A stretch of DNA of 64,000 bases, from positions 573,386 through 637,385 of the forward strand of contig CAJNDS010002107.1 of the NCBI GenBank assembly GCA_905221605.1, written 5' to 3'. The notes below the pieces were generated by a model that saw only the letters and a program-made list of their open reading frames with translations, searched no databases and had not been told where the DNA came from. This stretch comes from Symbiodinium natans (taxonomy: Eukaryota > Sar > Dinophyceae > Suessiales > Symbiodiniaceae). Below, piece after piece: positions 20,875 to 33,326 of this stretch. The first letter of the stretch is position 1. The number at the start of each line of letters is the position of its first letter. Both the position numbers and the translations under genes were made by a program.

Positions 20875-22020
20875 TGCACAAAATCACGAAGTGTGGTGAA
20901 TGGTGGTTGCCCACAAGCATCCTGAAGATATGTTTCCAGAGGGATCCGGAAGGCACGCAGTGGGCACACATAGGTATACATGGGTACGCCTTGCCAGAGG
21001 TTAATTTGCAGGCTGCATGCATCAATGTACTGAGGCTGTCGGCACAGGCCGCCGAACGCCTGGACGGCCTCCGCGTCAGCGGCGCTGCCTGGTGCGCACT
21101 GAGCTTCCGGCTCTCCATTGCCCGTGTCTCAAGAATTGAACCAAACTCAAATGCTGAGAGATTCAAGTACTTTGAAACACGCTTCTACCCTGAGATGCGC
21201 CTCTGGCTCTCCTTCCTCTGCCGCGTCGCCGGGTGGCCCAGCCATGCCCAGCCCTAGACGAGCATGGACCGGAGCAAAGCGGAGCAGTACAGTATCATAG
21301 AATAGTTGTACAGTCTTTGTGGTCACCCGGTCATGACCCCCACACCCGCCATGAGCTTTAGATCCGTACAGATTCGGCAGCTGCAACCTACAGCAGATCA
21401 CAAGGGGCTGTTTGGACTAACCCAAGAAGAAGCTGCCAATACTCGCAACAACTGTACGTACGTTTAGTCTGTGGTATCAAACCTACACTGGGTCGTGTAC
21501 ACACACACACACACTTGACACCTCACAGTCTTGGAGGGCCGCTCTGTCACTGAATCATACTCCATCAAGGAGACCAAAAGAGTCAAAATGTTCATTGAGG
21601 CTCTCAATAGGCTTATTTTATTAGATGACGTATCCAAGGCTCTGAATGTTGAACTGCATTGTTCGGAACCAAGGCACCGTACGTTGAGCTAATCACAACA
21701 AAAAGGCCAAGGTGCGAAAATAGCCATGCATCAGATTGTTGCTCTGAATGCTTGAGGAAGCAAACCAGCATATTGGGAAATTGCACAGCGAGTATCATCA
21801 AAGGATAACCAATGCACAGCTTGCCCTATTTGGGACGTCACAAGCAATATCTTGAGCAGCTACAGGATCAAGCGTCCTCGATCCTCTCCCACCTTTGGCA
21901 ATAGTTTCGTTGCATGCAGTATGCCAAAGGTGCTGCATGCCCCTGCTGAAAGGGATTTAATGACTTGAAAAGAGAAAAAGAAAAAAGAAAAAGAACTATA
22001 CCTTTTGAGACTCAGGTTTC
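20875..22020. other. No recognisable gene; short (CA)n
   Basis: Mixed sequence with an (AC)8 run at 21,500-21,515. No frame has recognisable features. Confidence 0.5.
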
Positions 22021-22049
22021 CCACACACACACACACACCCGCGCGCGCG

Positions 22050-22099
<50 letters not shown>

Positions 22100-22200
22100 G
22101 CAGAGGGTACGGTTCGTTGCGGGCATTTCGTTGCATAGATTGTGATCACACACACACACACACACCCGCACGCACGAGCGCGAGAGAACGCGCGCGCCAA
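22021..22200. repeat. (CA)n / (CG)n microsatellite cluster
   Basis: (CA)n interrupted by (GC)n at 22,021-22,097 and a second (CA)n-(CG) tract at 22,147-22,200. The two flank a 45-bp unique segment, and the words TTCGTTGC/TTGTTGCCGG recur around them. Confidence 0.9.
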
Positions 22201-23692
22201 ACAGGGAGCACGATGTGTTATGGGCATTGGGCTGTGCACTTGTGATATCACAAATAGGACGGCCAGCACAATTTGTTGCCGGCCTTGGGTTGTGCATGTC
22301 GTGATCTCATTGATCTCGCAACAAGATGATGATGCGGCCAGAGAATGTTGGAAGCACATATTGCCATACTAAAATATCCAAAGCGTCGGCGCGCACGGCG
22401 TTGAGCACATTGCAATGGTTGCAGGGACCTGAGGGGAAGAAACTAAACTCCTTGCAGCAGCCGCTGCAGCATTGAAGCTGCCGAGCTCCGAATGCCCCTC
22501 TCCAGTTCCTGCTCTCATGATTAGGTGTAGCTTAAACTCCTTAGAACTCTCAGTGATTTGGCAACAGAAGAGTGCAGTCACAGGGCTCCCACAGTCCCTA
22601 TGGACTCACGACAAAAAAGGTGCAGTTTCAACTGTTGAGAGCTCGTCCTGGGTCGACTCTTCGGCACACACCAGTCGACCCGAACAGAATGCCACAGACC
22701 ATGTCCCTGCGCTAGATGCCAGGTCCACTAATCGGGGAGAAAGGAGACCCCAGCGTGCAGCCTGGATGGGCACCTCTTCCGAGCTATAGTAAGTGCTCTC
22801 AACCTACCCAAGGCGAAATGAGGCCGGTGCAAACACGGAAAGTGTTATAAATTGCAGCTCCCCATTGGACTTGAGATTCACCCGAATTTTTAGGCGCACA
22901 ATCTGCACGGGGCAAAGGTTCTCATTTGCGTAAAGCCTGGAGATGAAACAAGGAAGAAATGCAGCAGAAGAAGAGCTAAGGCAGCTAAGGATGAGCACAA
23001 TTTTCCCCGTGAGGCGCGGCGGCTGGGCCACAGCTGCTTCCTGGCAGAGTTGCTCGGGGACGAAGCAGCCGCCCCTGCGGAAGCCGCGGAGGCTGGCGCC
23101 GGTATGGCATGGAACAGATTGGGGGGTGCTGTTATCTTCGCACTGCATGCGCAATGTGTTTTTTTGGCAGTCTGCATGCTTCTGCCAACAGGAAGTGAAC
23201 GTGTGTGTGTGCAGACCAACGGCTCGTCCACAATTGGATACAATTAGCTCGCGCACCAGAAGTCGGCTCTGCTGTTGACCAGTGGGAAGGCACCAACCTT
23301 GGGCAACTGTCCAAGGTGTTGGAAGACCAGCTCAACCTGTTATCAGGTTCTTCCGAGTTGCTAGCAACCCGAGCACCGCTCATACCGCTCATAGAGCAAG
23401 CCCACTTGCACAACCCCAGCAATTCTGACTAGAGCGACTAAAGCAACGCAGAACGCTATACATGGGAGCAGCTCACGAGGCCTGCGGCATCAAAAGCGAG
23501 AGAAAGCGGAGATGATGAATAAGTCGCACAAATATTTCGCGGAGCTTCGGCTGTGTAAGCCCCGGCAAACCCAGAAGGAGGGAACGGCAAGGGGGAGAGC
23601 GACCTGGCAACCCATGGCAAGTGCACACGGTTGCCAGGAGCTGCTCCTGGCCTTCCGCGCCACGCTGGCCGCCGGCGCCAGGCATCGCATGG
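22201..23692. other. No recognisable gene
   Basis: The word CAC(A/T)TTGTTGCCGGCCTTGGG and related GGGCATT(G/T) words recur near 22,100-22,300. Open frames at 22,804-23,430 overlap on both strands and are not assignable. Confidence 0.45.
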
Positions 23693-23700
23693 CGAGAGAG

Positions 23701-23739
<39 letters not shown>
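23693..23739. repeat. (GA)n microsatellite
   Basis: About 20 AG units. The ERERER and SLSLSL frames are artefacts. Confidence 0.9.
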
Positions 23740-23740
<1 letters not shown>

Positions 23741-24191
23741 AACTCATCGGGAATCCTCACCTTTCCCCTTTTCCCTCGTGGGTCCCTGGGTGTTGGTCGT
23801 TTGAGTTGGGGGGTTCGGTTGTTGGGAAAAGGGGAGTTGTTTATAGTTACCCGCTCTGAAAGAGCCAGCCCGAAGCACCCGATCCACCAACTCTGTGGGG
23901 AGGGAGTCGCTTCCGTTTCCTAAACCACCAAACTGTGGGGAAGGAGTAGTTGGGGAAGGGTCACAATTAACGGGCGGGATCAGCCATCTCGATCCACACG
24001 TAACAGTGCACGTTTTTGCCCAACCCCAAGCCCAAAGAGGCAATGTCTACACATCTTCGCACCCAGGGGGAATTCTTATCTATCTGGTTGGGTTGAGTGG
24101 TTCCGTCCAAGATGTGTACACACATTTCACACCAACTGACTCAGTAACGCATGCCCCTTGGGGCGGCTCCTTTCGGGGGGCCTGTTGCGAC
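23740..24191. other. No recognisable gene
   Basis: Contains a local duplication of the phrase CCACCAA(A)CTGTGGGGA(A)GGAGT at about 23,885 and 23,926. Otherwise no feature. Confidence 0.45.
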
Positions 24192-24329
24192 GGAAGGAAG
24201 GAAGGAAGTATGCCCCCAAGAAAGAAAGAAAGAAAGAGAGAGAGAGGGGGGGGGGGGGGGCTCCTAATCGCAGAGAAGAAGAAGAAGAAGAAGAAGAAGA
24301 AGAAGAAGAAGAAGAAGAAGAAGAGAGAG
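24192..24329. repeat. Compound purine microsatellite
   Basis: In order: (GGAA)n, (AAAG)n, (GA)n, a 15-base G-run (24,246-24,260) and (AAG)n (24,275-24,325). The strand is almost purely purine over about 130 bases, so triplex or G-quadruplex formation is possible. Confidence 0.9.
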
Positions 24330-27300
24330 TACAACAAAAAGAAATATTTGTATATATACAGCCAGAACTCCAACTGAGCTCCAGGTCCAGGCCCGAGAAT
24401 CGGTGGCGTGCCGACTCCTGCCCGGCTGTGCCTTTTCCACCTCCGTCTGTCTCTGTGTCACTGCCAGGCGGTTCTGATTTGGGAAGTGCCCCTACTTCTC
24501 TTTCGGCATTTCAGGTCTTGCTTCATCCGCTCCTTGTTGTTCGTCGTCGGCGCTGGTTTGTTTGGGGGACTCGGAGACCCTCGAAGGGTTCACTGCCCTC
24601 TTCAAAGCCGACTTTCTCCTTGGGCCCTCCTCGTCCTGCTCCTTGGCCTGCTTGGGTGCTGTTTCTCGCTGTCAGCAAACTTTGGCATGATGGCAACCCT
24701 TTACGGGCCTGGGGCCGCAGGGTGGGGCAAACATCGCCACGTGAGATGGAGGCGATAGCTATGCATGTTTGAGAATGTTTGTTTCCCTTTTTTTCCTCCC
24801 CTTGTCCACCGTTAGTTTTGAGACAAATACGCCGGCTGAGGGGTTAGCAGGGATAAACCCAGGGATTGTCGGAGCAGCACGAGCAACGTAAGCAAACACC
24901 ACGGCACTTGGGTCAAGGAGCCCAACAACAGGCACTCGTGCCTCGACCAGAAAATCCTGCAAATCTGCTTCGCTTGTGAAATAGGGCATGATTTGGAGTG
25001 TGTGGTGGGGTGGGAGGGTTTGGGAGGGTTCAGCTCAATCGTTTAGTGGCTTTTCTGACAGGGCTGTGGCTGGTCAAGCTCCGACAGCACGGGACTGCGC
25101 CAAGTTGGAGGCAAGGGTGAGAGTCGGTGTGAACACATTCCTGAGGCTCCTTGATCCCCCCCGCTAACTCATGAAGTCACGCATTGCTGTGTTTCTGGTG
25201 AAGCCTTTAACTGCAGTATCTTGCGCTGCTCTGGTACGGACAGCATGCTACATGCCCCAGCCCTACAGTAGGGAGTTGGAGTGACATGTACGGTCTGGGC
25301 TAGGCGGGTGACAACACAAACATGTCCCTCCAACATCAGTTTTGCTACGGTTGTGTTGAAGGTTATGAGGGTCATAGGACGACCATGACAAAAATTAGAC
25401 TACCAGGACTAGTTTTGTTAACACTGTTCGGTAGGTCATCTAACGAGTTGTACATCTATAGGGTGCACGATCTCCAAGAGGCCTCCAGGCTCACACGTGA
25501 AAGCTGAGATGCTGTAGGCCACAGTAGCAGTAGAGTGATGTGCTAACTATCAGCCGTCTTTCCCAACTCGCCAGCTTCATAGCCAGTTCATATGTTCTTT
25601 GCAGCCAAGCGTTCGATTGGCATGATGCCGCCATCTAGTCCTTGGAAGATTCTTTGTCGGGGAGAGGTTCGACAGGGGTATGTATTACGATGACAATCTG
25701 TGACTTCTTCGAGCCGTACCTGACCTCGCATCCAGCTGGACCTTAAAGCACACTCACTTGTTGTCCAATTTCCAACATGCACGCGTTCCTGCTTGGTCAG
25801 GATAATCGATGCGCGGTTATTAATTATGTGTGAATGTCTTTTCAAAAGCTTCATGGAGCAGGTCCTACAGCGCATGCATGATTCGAAGGCCTTGAGCCAA
25901 TGACGAAGCTGTAGCAGTTTGCCTGCAAGACCAAGATAGCCAACGAATACTACTCGTAGCGGCAGCATGGCACTCCACCTGTTCGGCTCCGAGATCCGTC
26001 TGGGGGAAGCGAAGCACCGGAAAAAAAGTTTCACGCCGATTTCCAGTTGGCCCAAACTGCAAGTACTTCGACTGACGAAACTGCGGTCGCCAACTGCTCT
26101 TGTTTCAAACAAAGATAGGGTTTCCGATTACCCCTGGCCTGGAGATCCTCTAGTTCTTCCGGGCTTTTGCTTCGGCCTAGCCTCTGGTTCAGATTTGCCC
26201 ATTTACGTGCCCGGACGGCTCTGGCTCCACAGCCCCCACACAATGCCAGTTTTTCTTCAGTGCTCAATACCCGCGGTTCCGGTAGCTCGGGAAAAGGATC
26301 CCTCAGAGATCTCGCCAACTCTCTACAGCTCTACAACTATCTACAACTTCTCCCACCACTATCCTGAACAATCTGACCATCGCCTAAGCTGCCCTGAACA
26401 CGCTGAACATCCCTGAAATATGTTTGCCTCGGGTTCGTATGGTGCTCTATATTGTCAGACGATTTCATGGTGTCGTGCAGCTGCTCCTGGCATCTCCTCC
26501 TGAGCATAGTTGATTTCGAGTCGCTCCACGCCTCACTTGGGCTTCTCACCGAAGGGGAAACCCAGGCCTTGCAAATGCTAAATGCACGTGCATCCTCTCA
26601 GACACTTGCCGTGCAGCCTTTGGTAGTGCCGGGTTACATCTACGTGCCACACAGTCTGAGATTTTTCGATTTAGGGATTGGAATCTGCCACCTAGCCCTC
26701 ATGGCCCTCACACCCTGTGAAACCAACTGCGTAGCTGTGTGATCCAGGCATCTTCTTGCTGTTCTCGTGGGCTTGCGGCCTGCGTCGTACCAGTGGCGCT
26801 AGCCAAACTGCTCCACCAACTGCTATAACTGTTATCACTTGCAGCCACTGGATCCACCTTGAGCTCACCTCACTGCACTCCCGGGTCTCGGCGCATGGCT
26901 TGGTCGCCGGATGTCGCCACGCTCCAAACCCGTCCGGTGGCTATGGATGGCTATGGTTGTAGTGCTGGGAGTTGTCGCCCAAAGTCCACAACATCCGCCC
27001 ATCGAACATAAGCCAAACCATGCACGATGATCAAGTTGATCGTTCTTATCACGCCGGGTAAGCTCGAAGATATGATCATCGCGCTCGGTTCTACACAAAT
27101 GTGTATCCGATCTCGATGATCCTTGTCATGCCTACTAGCTTCAACTCCCTATGAATCCTACCGAACCTACCATGCATTGTGTCTGCGATTTGGGGGTGCT
27201 GATCGTGTTTTTGCCCTAGTCAGCATACACTTCGCAATAATGCCCTACGAAAACCGACAAATGCCGATGCATAGGCACGACACGCACACCACATCATTTA

Positions 27301-27625
27301 CAACCCCCAACAACAACCTACATCGTGACACGGCTGAGACACCTTCGAGGCGCAGCTCCGCAGCTCTCGGCAGGGCCTCCTGCGTGCGCTCTGGCGCCGG
27401 CCGCTGCGCGCAGGCTGCAAGATGCAAGATGCAAGATGCACGAGACAGAGCACGGTCCGGTAACACGGTACACGACGCGTTCTTTTCAAGAGGCCGCGCA
27501 GACGTGGCTGCCGAGGCCCACCGGAGCAAGCACGGCAAGGATTGCACATGTCTGCCACACATTTGCCATGGTCTACCCCAGCTTTGTTGATATGTCTTTG
27601 GTACTGCCCCAGCCCACTAACAGAC
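24330..27625. other. No assignable gene
   Basis: A hydrophobic plus-strand frame at 24,408-24,758 has two possible membrane segments. A 174-codon minus-strand frame lies at 25,588-26,112. Neither has a recognised domain. CTGAACA words recur at 26,360-26,420. Confidence 0.4.
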
Positions 27626-28236
27626 ACCACAAATCAGACCACAAAAAACCACAACACTAAAGTGCCTTTTTCAAGGTAAATGGAGATCTCAATGACTTGA
27701 TTCTCTGTTTCACTTTTCAGAACTAGTAACCCAAAGCTAAAGAAGCCTCTCATGGGCTGAGTTGCTGGGCCTGGAGCCTGGGCCCTGGGGCCCCCGGCCT
27801 GCCAAGACTAGTTTCAATTTGGGGCCCTTTACCTTGATTTGGGGCCCGATCTGCTGTTCCAGTTGTGCTTTTTTTGTGGTGGGGTTTCGCAGTTTGTGGT
27901 CCGATTTGTGCTTCTGGTTTTCAAACCAGTTGTGCTTTTTTTGTGGTCTGGTTTGTGGTGGGAGTTTCGCAAATTGTGGTCCGTTTTGTGCTGCTGGTTT
28001 TCAAATCAGTTGTGTGTTTTTTTTTGTGGTCTGGTTTGTGCTTTTTGTCATATAAAAAACAATTAATAATTATAACAAAGCCGCGCCCGAGACCGATTTC
28101 TAGTTTGTGGTCCGGTTTGTGGTGGGAGTTTCCCAGTTTGTGGTCCGTTTTGTGCTTCTGGTTTTCAAACCAGTTGTTTTTTTTTTGTGGTCTGGTTTGT
28201 GGTGGGAGTTTCGCAGTTTGTGGTCCGTTTTGTGCT
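27626..28236. repeat. ~80-bp minisatellite with an inverted outlying copy
   Basis: Four units of about 80 bp lie at 27,859-28,030 and 28,103-28,236. They are built on GTTTGTGGTGGGAGTTTCGC, GTGGTCCG and the palindrome CTGGTTTTCAAACCAG, and are separated by a ~70-bp A/T-rich piece. An inverted partial copy (ACCACAAATCAGACCAC) precedes them at 27,626-27,656. Confidence 0.75.
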
Positions 28237-29025
28237 CCCAAAAACCTTGTTCCCAAATTGGAAAGACAAGCACAAGGCAGAGCACAAAAAAAACACAACT
28301 AGACCGCTCGTACTTCCAGCTAACAGCTAAACCGTAGTTTTCTCGGTTTGGGTTTGGTTGGGGGGGGGGGTGGGGGGTGGAGGGGAGAGGGGGGGGGGGG
28401 TGGGGGGGAGGGAGAGGGGGGGGGGGGTGGAGGGGAGAGGGGGGGGGGGGGGGGGGGTGGGGTGGAGGGGTCAGACAAACTCAAACACCTGTGTTGGAGA
28501 TGGGTAGGAGGGATCTAACAAACTCCAACCCCTCACAAGGTTGTGCTTTTTCTGGATCTTGTTTATAAGAGGGAGCGTTTGTGCTCCGATTTCCAACTGT
28601 GTTACCACTTTTTTGTTGTTGTATTGCCGTTACAATTTATTGTTACACTACATGACTGCTGTAGTTGCGATTACCAGGTACTCTGTACTCAGCACCCACT
28701 ATTTTTGAATCTTCATTTTCTAGTTCCAGTTCTACTACTCTATCTCGTCGACACATCACAAGGTGCTGGCGTTGAGCGCGGCGCACTCCATCCTGGCACT
28801 GCTCGCCGACGCCGCCAAGCAAGGGCCCAAGCAGGCAGATGCACATGGACACTGTTTGGGGACTCACATTGCTGACATTTGCTGACGCTGTTTCCACGTC
28901 ATGCCTCTGCCATCCCAATGTCCAGCTTGTTGGGCATCTTGCTGTCGGCGAGGTCCCTTGCCCTGTCGGTTGAGATCGCACTTGTGCAGGATATGGAGAA
29001 GGGAACCGAAGCAATGCAATGTTAA
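28237..29025. other. G-rich low-complexity tract, then no recognisable gene
   Basis: 28,359-28,470 is a G-run tract broken by single T or A, with strong G-quadruplex potential. An inverted piece of the preceding minisatellite (GAGCACAAAAAAAACACAAC) sits near 28,280. The remainder has no recognisable feature. Confidence 0.6.
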
Positions 29026-29211
29026 AGCTCTCAAAGATCTAGACAAGTTTGTGGCGAGGATTCCGACGACGCAGACACATCAACGGAAGATGTGGAAGCA
29101 GGTGGCAGGTCCGGTGTGCCCGGACCGCCAGATGTCGTGCCAAAGCTGCCCGACCTCACAAAACGTGAAATGCCCAGTGAGATGTTGCATAATGCACTCA
29201 TAATGCCTTGA
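29026..29211 (+). CDS. Candidate terminal exon, acidic/Pro-rich
   Basis: An open frame without an initiating ATG runs 61 codons to TGA at 29,209-29,211. It reads as an acidic segment (GEDSDDADTSTEDVEAGG), a Pro-rich linker (GVPGPPDVVPKLPDL) and a polar helix (KREMPSEMLHNAL), which looks more protein-like than the overlapping frames. It would need an upstream exon; the exact acceptor is not clear. No family recognised. Confidence 0.25.
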   Translation, partial: SSQRSRQVCGEDSDDADTSTEDVEAGGRSGVPGPPDVVPKLPDLTKREMPSEMLHNALIMP

Positions 29212-30031
29212 GCGTTAGATGCCGAGCGTGTTGTTTGCTTGTGAGCTGTCTCGCCTGAGGTCTTAAGGAGCAAGGCCGTCGCCTGAGAATCTTGCAAGTG
29301 TGTCATGCATTCATATGCATTCGAAATGCCGCAATCCGGTGCTTCCAACAGTTGGGAAACAAGGCCAGTACGAGAAGCCTCTTGGTTTGCAGACAGCCGT
29401 GGCTAGTTCGAGATGAGTCCAAAAAAGTACTTAGCCTCACAAATGATGATGAATGACAGCAGATTCAGACAAGGCAAGATTGAAAGGTTCGACCCTCAAG
29501 CCGAATTACGCAGAAGACAGGGTCGCAAAGTTTTTGGCACGCTGTACCTCGTGTTTGCCGTTGAAGAGGGCTTGGTCAACAAAAGACTCTCAGAAACGTT
29601 ACCGCGTAGTGGTCCTCATGTTTGGTTCTTTCACGGTTTGGCTGGCTCCAGCCACGCTGCGTCCACGAACACCCTGTTTGGTGGCAACGTGTATCCCGGC
29701 AAGGTTGCTGCCCGTCGTGTTGGTCTGTCATTTTTGGCTAGCGCCATGTTGTTCAGGCATTTTGGCCAGGCCAAAAAAAACCCTGAAGCAAGGAATCCTT
29801 TGTGCGATTGGACAAACAAGTGGTGTCTGGCTGCCAGACACGGCCATCGCGGTCACCGCTTTTACGGTGCACATATGGTGCCGTGAGTGCGAACCATTGG
29901 GGATTGGCATGCGGCATGCAACATCATGGAACCCCCATGCTTACAATGTGGTTTGATCGCTGTGACTTGCGTGAAGGACTTGCAGTCTTTGGGATTGGTG
30001 AAAACTTGACTCCATGCTCGCGAATCATTCC

Positions 30032-30033
<2 letters not shown>
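29212..30033. other. No assignable gene
   Basis: Two overlapping plus-strand frames (29,413-29,886 and 29,453-29,956) are open without recognisable domains. Having both open suggests composition rather than coding. Confidence 0.4.
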
Positions 30034-30078
<45 letters not shown>

Positions 30079-30082
30079 TGCA

Positions 30083-30162
<80 letters not shown>
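30034..30162. repeat. (CAG)n(CTG)n fold-back trinucleotide tract
   Basis: About 14 CAG units run directly into about 26 CTG units through the junction CAGCTGCAGCTG. The arms are self-complementary over about 42 bp. Poly-Gln/Leu/Ala frames are artefacts. Confidence 0.95.
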
Positions 30163-30163
<1 letters not shown>

Positions 30164-32704
30164 TTTAGTTTCTGTGCTCCCTGCCAGAAGTTGCAGGGTT
30201 TAAGGACAGAGCTGCTGAGTTTAAGTTGCGCGTGCAAGTAGCATCCACTGTCCGGGTCTTCTGGTATGACTATGAATCAATGGGGTGATGCAACATTACG
30301 CTGGACGACGATTTTAAATCGCAATCGCATTGTTGCATGTTGTGTGCATAAGGGAGGGACATTAACAAAGACGAAAAACGGTGACAACCGACCACTCGAC
30401 AGTTGTGCAAACGACGCTGTGCGTCCGAATTCGCTGATTGAAACATACCGCGCGCAAGGCCCCACATCGGCAGATGCCGTGTCATCATGCACTGTACATG
30501 CAGCAATGTGCAGCATCGGGCACTAAGCCAAGGTACCTGAAGTGGCGCGAAGGCGGGCGATCTTGTATATTGACTTGCGCTTCCCCGTATTTCCTCGTGC
30601 TCTACAGATCCCCCGTGCTCTGCATGCTATGCATGCTAATCTGTATAACTCCGTGGTCTTTCTTTCTTTGCATCTGCAAGGCTACCTGCAGTGGCGCTCG
30701 GGGGGAGCTTCGGGATCCAAGGGCGAAGTCGTTGAGCACAGCACCACCTGACAGAAAAATGACGGACCTGCGAGCAAGATGGAGCAAGCCCATGCATGTT
30801 GTAGGTGTACCAGCTGACTTTTGTGGGCGGCTCGCTGGAACATGTCCGCTTGGTCAGTAACCAGTACTGAATTGCGGCAGCCGCAAGCACGACAGCTGAA
30901 CTCGTCTCGCTCAGCTCTTCGCATTGGTCCAAATTGGGCCGGCAGTTGTCTTTCCAAGAGCTCTCTGACCACTTTGAAGTACAGTTATGGACCTGGAGGT
31001 TAGGCCTGATTGGTCGGGCCATTTTTCGTGTGGGAAACAGAGCCTCCAGAAGCTGACTCAACAGTTTGCACTTGCTGTTGTTGTTTATGTCTTTTGCACC
31101 CATTGCTTTCCCAGCTATGTCCTTCAGATGGTCTGGAGCTGGCTGAATTCGCATGGGTTCCAAAAACATGAAGACATCGCGAAGGGCTCACGTGTGCCGT
31201 CACAAATACTGACTCATTCCAGTACGAATGTTGTTCCGCCCTGTTGTCCGAAATCACAAGAGCTTGCTTGTCGTTTTCCATACTCTCAAAGCTTACGATT
31301 AGGAGGTTCCAAGTGAGCTTTTCGGGCTGTTTCGGGAGCCAAAAATATTAGATATTCTAAAACTGGCACTGCCTGAATGGGCCTCCACAGTATTTGGGTA
31401 ACCTATCGTGTGATGCGCTCCTGCTTTGGGCAAGTGAATGGGCACAGACTGTGTGTGATGAGCCCCCTTTCTCTGATTTTGTCCTCGTTAAGTCATGAAT
31501 CCGAAACTATTTTTCTGCCAGAACCACATGGTAAGAAACACGCGGAAACCGGAAGAAAGAGGGCACGCCCGACGATCCGGTTGCCAAGGAAGCTCGGGAA
31601 GCATGTCTTCACGGACCGGTTCTCAAGGGAGACAGAGGAACACTAGCAAAAGATCTGGGTTGACTTTTGTTTGGAAAGGCTGGAGTCTACTTGACAACCT
31701 GCGACTTCACTTTCAGCCTTTGGAAAGTATGTCGTGGGTTTTCTGAGTGGGGCCACGAAAAGCAAAACGCACGTCGATGATTTTGCATGTCGCTGTCTCT
31801 GTTTCAAGGTTTTAGCTGATGCTGTGGGAGTACGCATTCTGGTTTTGTTTGTGTCATGCTTGAAGGGAAGCCCGAGTGCATGCGCTGAAAGCCTTTCAAC
31901 ACACAAAACAGCACTGAGAAGGTCAGTTTTGTATCGTTTTGTCCACCCAGCCCAATCGGGGTTCAGTGCCTCATGACAGAAAGGCGTAGCATTCGAGTGC
32001 TTTGATCAACTCTTACTTAGCCGCAGCTTCGACGAATAGAGAGCCTCTGGCTGTCGGTGCATGTTGTGTTTGCTTGTTGAGTCCAACACCTGACCGCCTA
32101 CACCAAGTCTCAAACATGTGCAGTTTGCTTGAGGAGATGTGTTGTGGATGCGGAATGCGTGGCATTTCCATGAGGAGTAAGTTCAAGCCCTAAAGCGGGA
32201 TATCTGTTGCAAGCTTCATACTGCCATTGTTTGGAGTCCTACCAGCAAAGAAGCGGGCACGTGAGCACCGGCAAGCCCCAAAGCTAAAAGCCTCTTGTTC
32301 TAGGCGTCTTCAGCTGCGGCCTATGTGCCAACGAAAGCGTCTCGGCCATGACCCCGGCGGCGGCTGTCATTGCTGTGCAACTGGCTATGCTCACACGCGG
32401 TGCCAGGCTTTGCACGAACTGATTTCAGCTTCTAGAATTTTGAGCCTCTGACCCTAGTCTACTGTCACTATCTTGCTGACCCCACACGATTTGTTGAATT
32501 CACGTGTAGCCCCAAGGAATTAGGAAGATGCTTGAAGATGCAACGAGCTTTTTCCCATGCCAGTTCGACGTGTGGGCAGCTGGCGCTGTACGTCTTTTGG
32601 GACGAAGCTTGTGGAGGGAGCCAAGCTGCCAACTGGATTCGCCGTTGCCGCCTGATCCGACGAGGAATAGCAATCTGATGCAATCTGCACAATGCTGCTG
32701 GCAG
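30163..32704. other. Possible upstream part of the Thr/Ser repeat gene; no exon assigned
   Basis: Protein-like short frames occur (for example 31,495-31,746 and 32,528-32,704), but none joins the 32,705 exon in frame by an obvious splice pair. No known domain is seen. Direct continuation from 32,528-32,704 would be out of frame with the exon that follows. Confidence 0.35.
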
Positions 32705-32999
32705 TTGTAACAACTGGGCGAGTTGGGGGGGCTATGCCATCGAGCCGACCGGCACATTCTCGCCTCGCAGCTGGGACCCTTCTTGCGCCTCCAGCGTTGG
32801 GGACAGTTTCAGGCTCACGGTGGAAGAGCTTGGGGACGGCATGAATATATCGGGGTTGTGCGACAAAAAATGTGGCCAGGCATGGGCAAACTCTGTGTAC
32901 AAGCTCGAAGGCAACACAGTGGACGGTCGCGCGTGGTATTCAACACTTCTGCCGACTACGACCACGGGGTCGGCCACGTCGACCACGTCGACTACCCAA
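32705..32999 (+). CDS. Exon: Cys-containing extracellular-type domain with Thr-rich tail
   Basis: After a GGCAG acceptor at 32,704 an open frame runs 98 codons. It starts CNNWASWGGYAIEPTG and has four Cys and several Trp/Tyr in a compact, soluble-looking domain (LCDKKCGQAWANSVYKLEG). It then changes sharply into TTTTGSATSTTSTTQ. The exon ends in phase 0 at CAA (32,997-32,999) before GCCTTGGG, a GC-type donor closely resembling the GCCATGGG that follows the micro-exons downstream. The composition suggests a secreted or cell-surface protein with a stalk likely to be O-glycosylated. No named family is recognised and upstream exons were not found. Confidence 0.45.
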
Positions 33000-33326
33000 G
33001 CCTTGGGCCCAAGATGGGTTTCCGCATTGTTGCAAGCTCTATAATTGCAAGCTCGTAGGGGGCAAATCGGGGGAAAGCGGGGTACCTTTAGTACCTTTTT
33101 GTACCTGTCAGACGCATCTCCCCTGCCCGACCAGAGCGCTGTTCGGCTGTCCGGTTTGGCCTCTTCCGTCACATGTGTTTGAACCGTATTTTAACCCTCA
33201 AATGTCAGCAACATGGCACGTGACACTCCAATGGGATTGCTGGGCGAACATGCGCTTCGGTAACGCACCTGCAGCATCCTGCAGCTATCTGAAATGTGTG
33301 CGTATGTAACGCCACTAGCTGTGCAG

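Noticed and set aside
25588..26112. A 174-codon minus-strand frame as a transposon-derived protein
   Set aside because: I could not match it to any reverse transcriptase, integrase or recombinase motif; left as unassigned.
30014..30241. Poly-Ala, poly-Gln and poly-Leu proteins
   Set aside because: These are translations of the CAG/CTG microsatellite, open in all frames.
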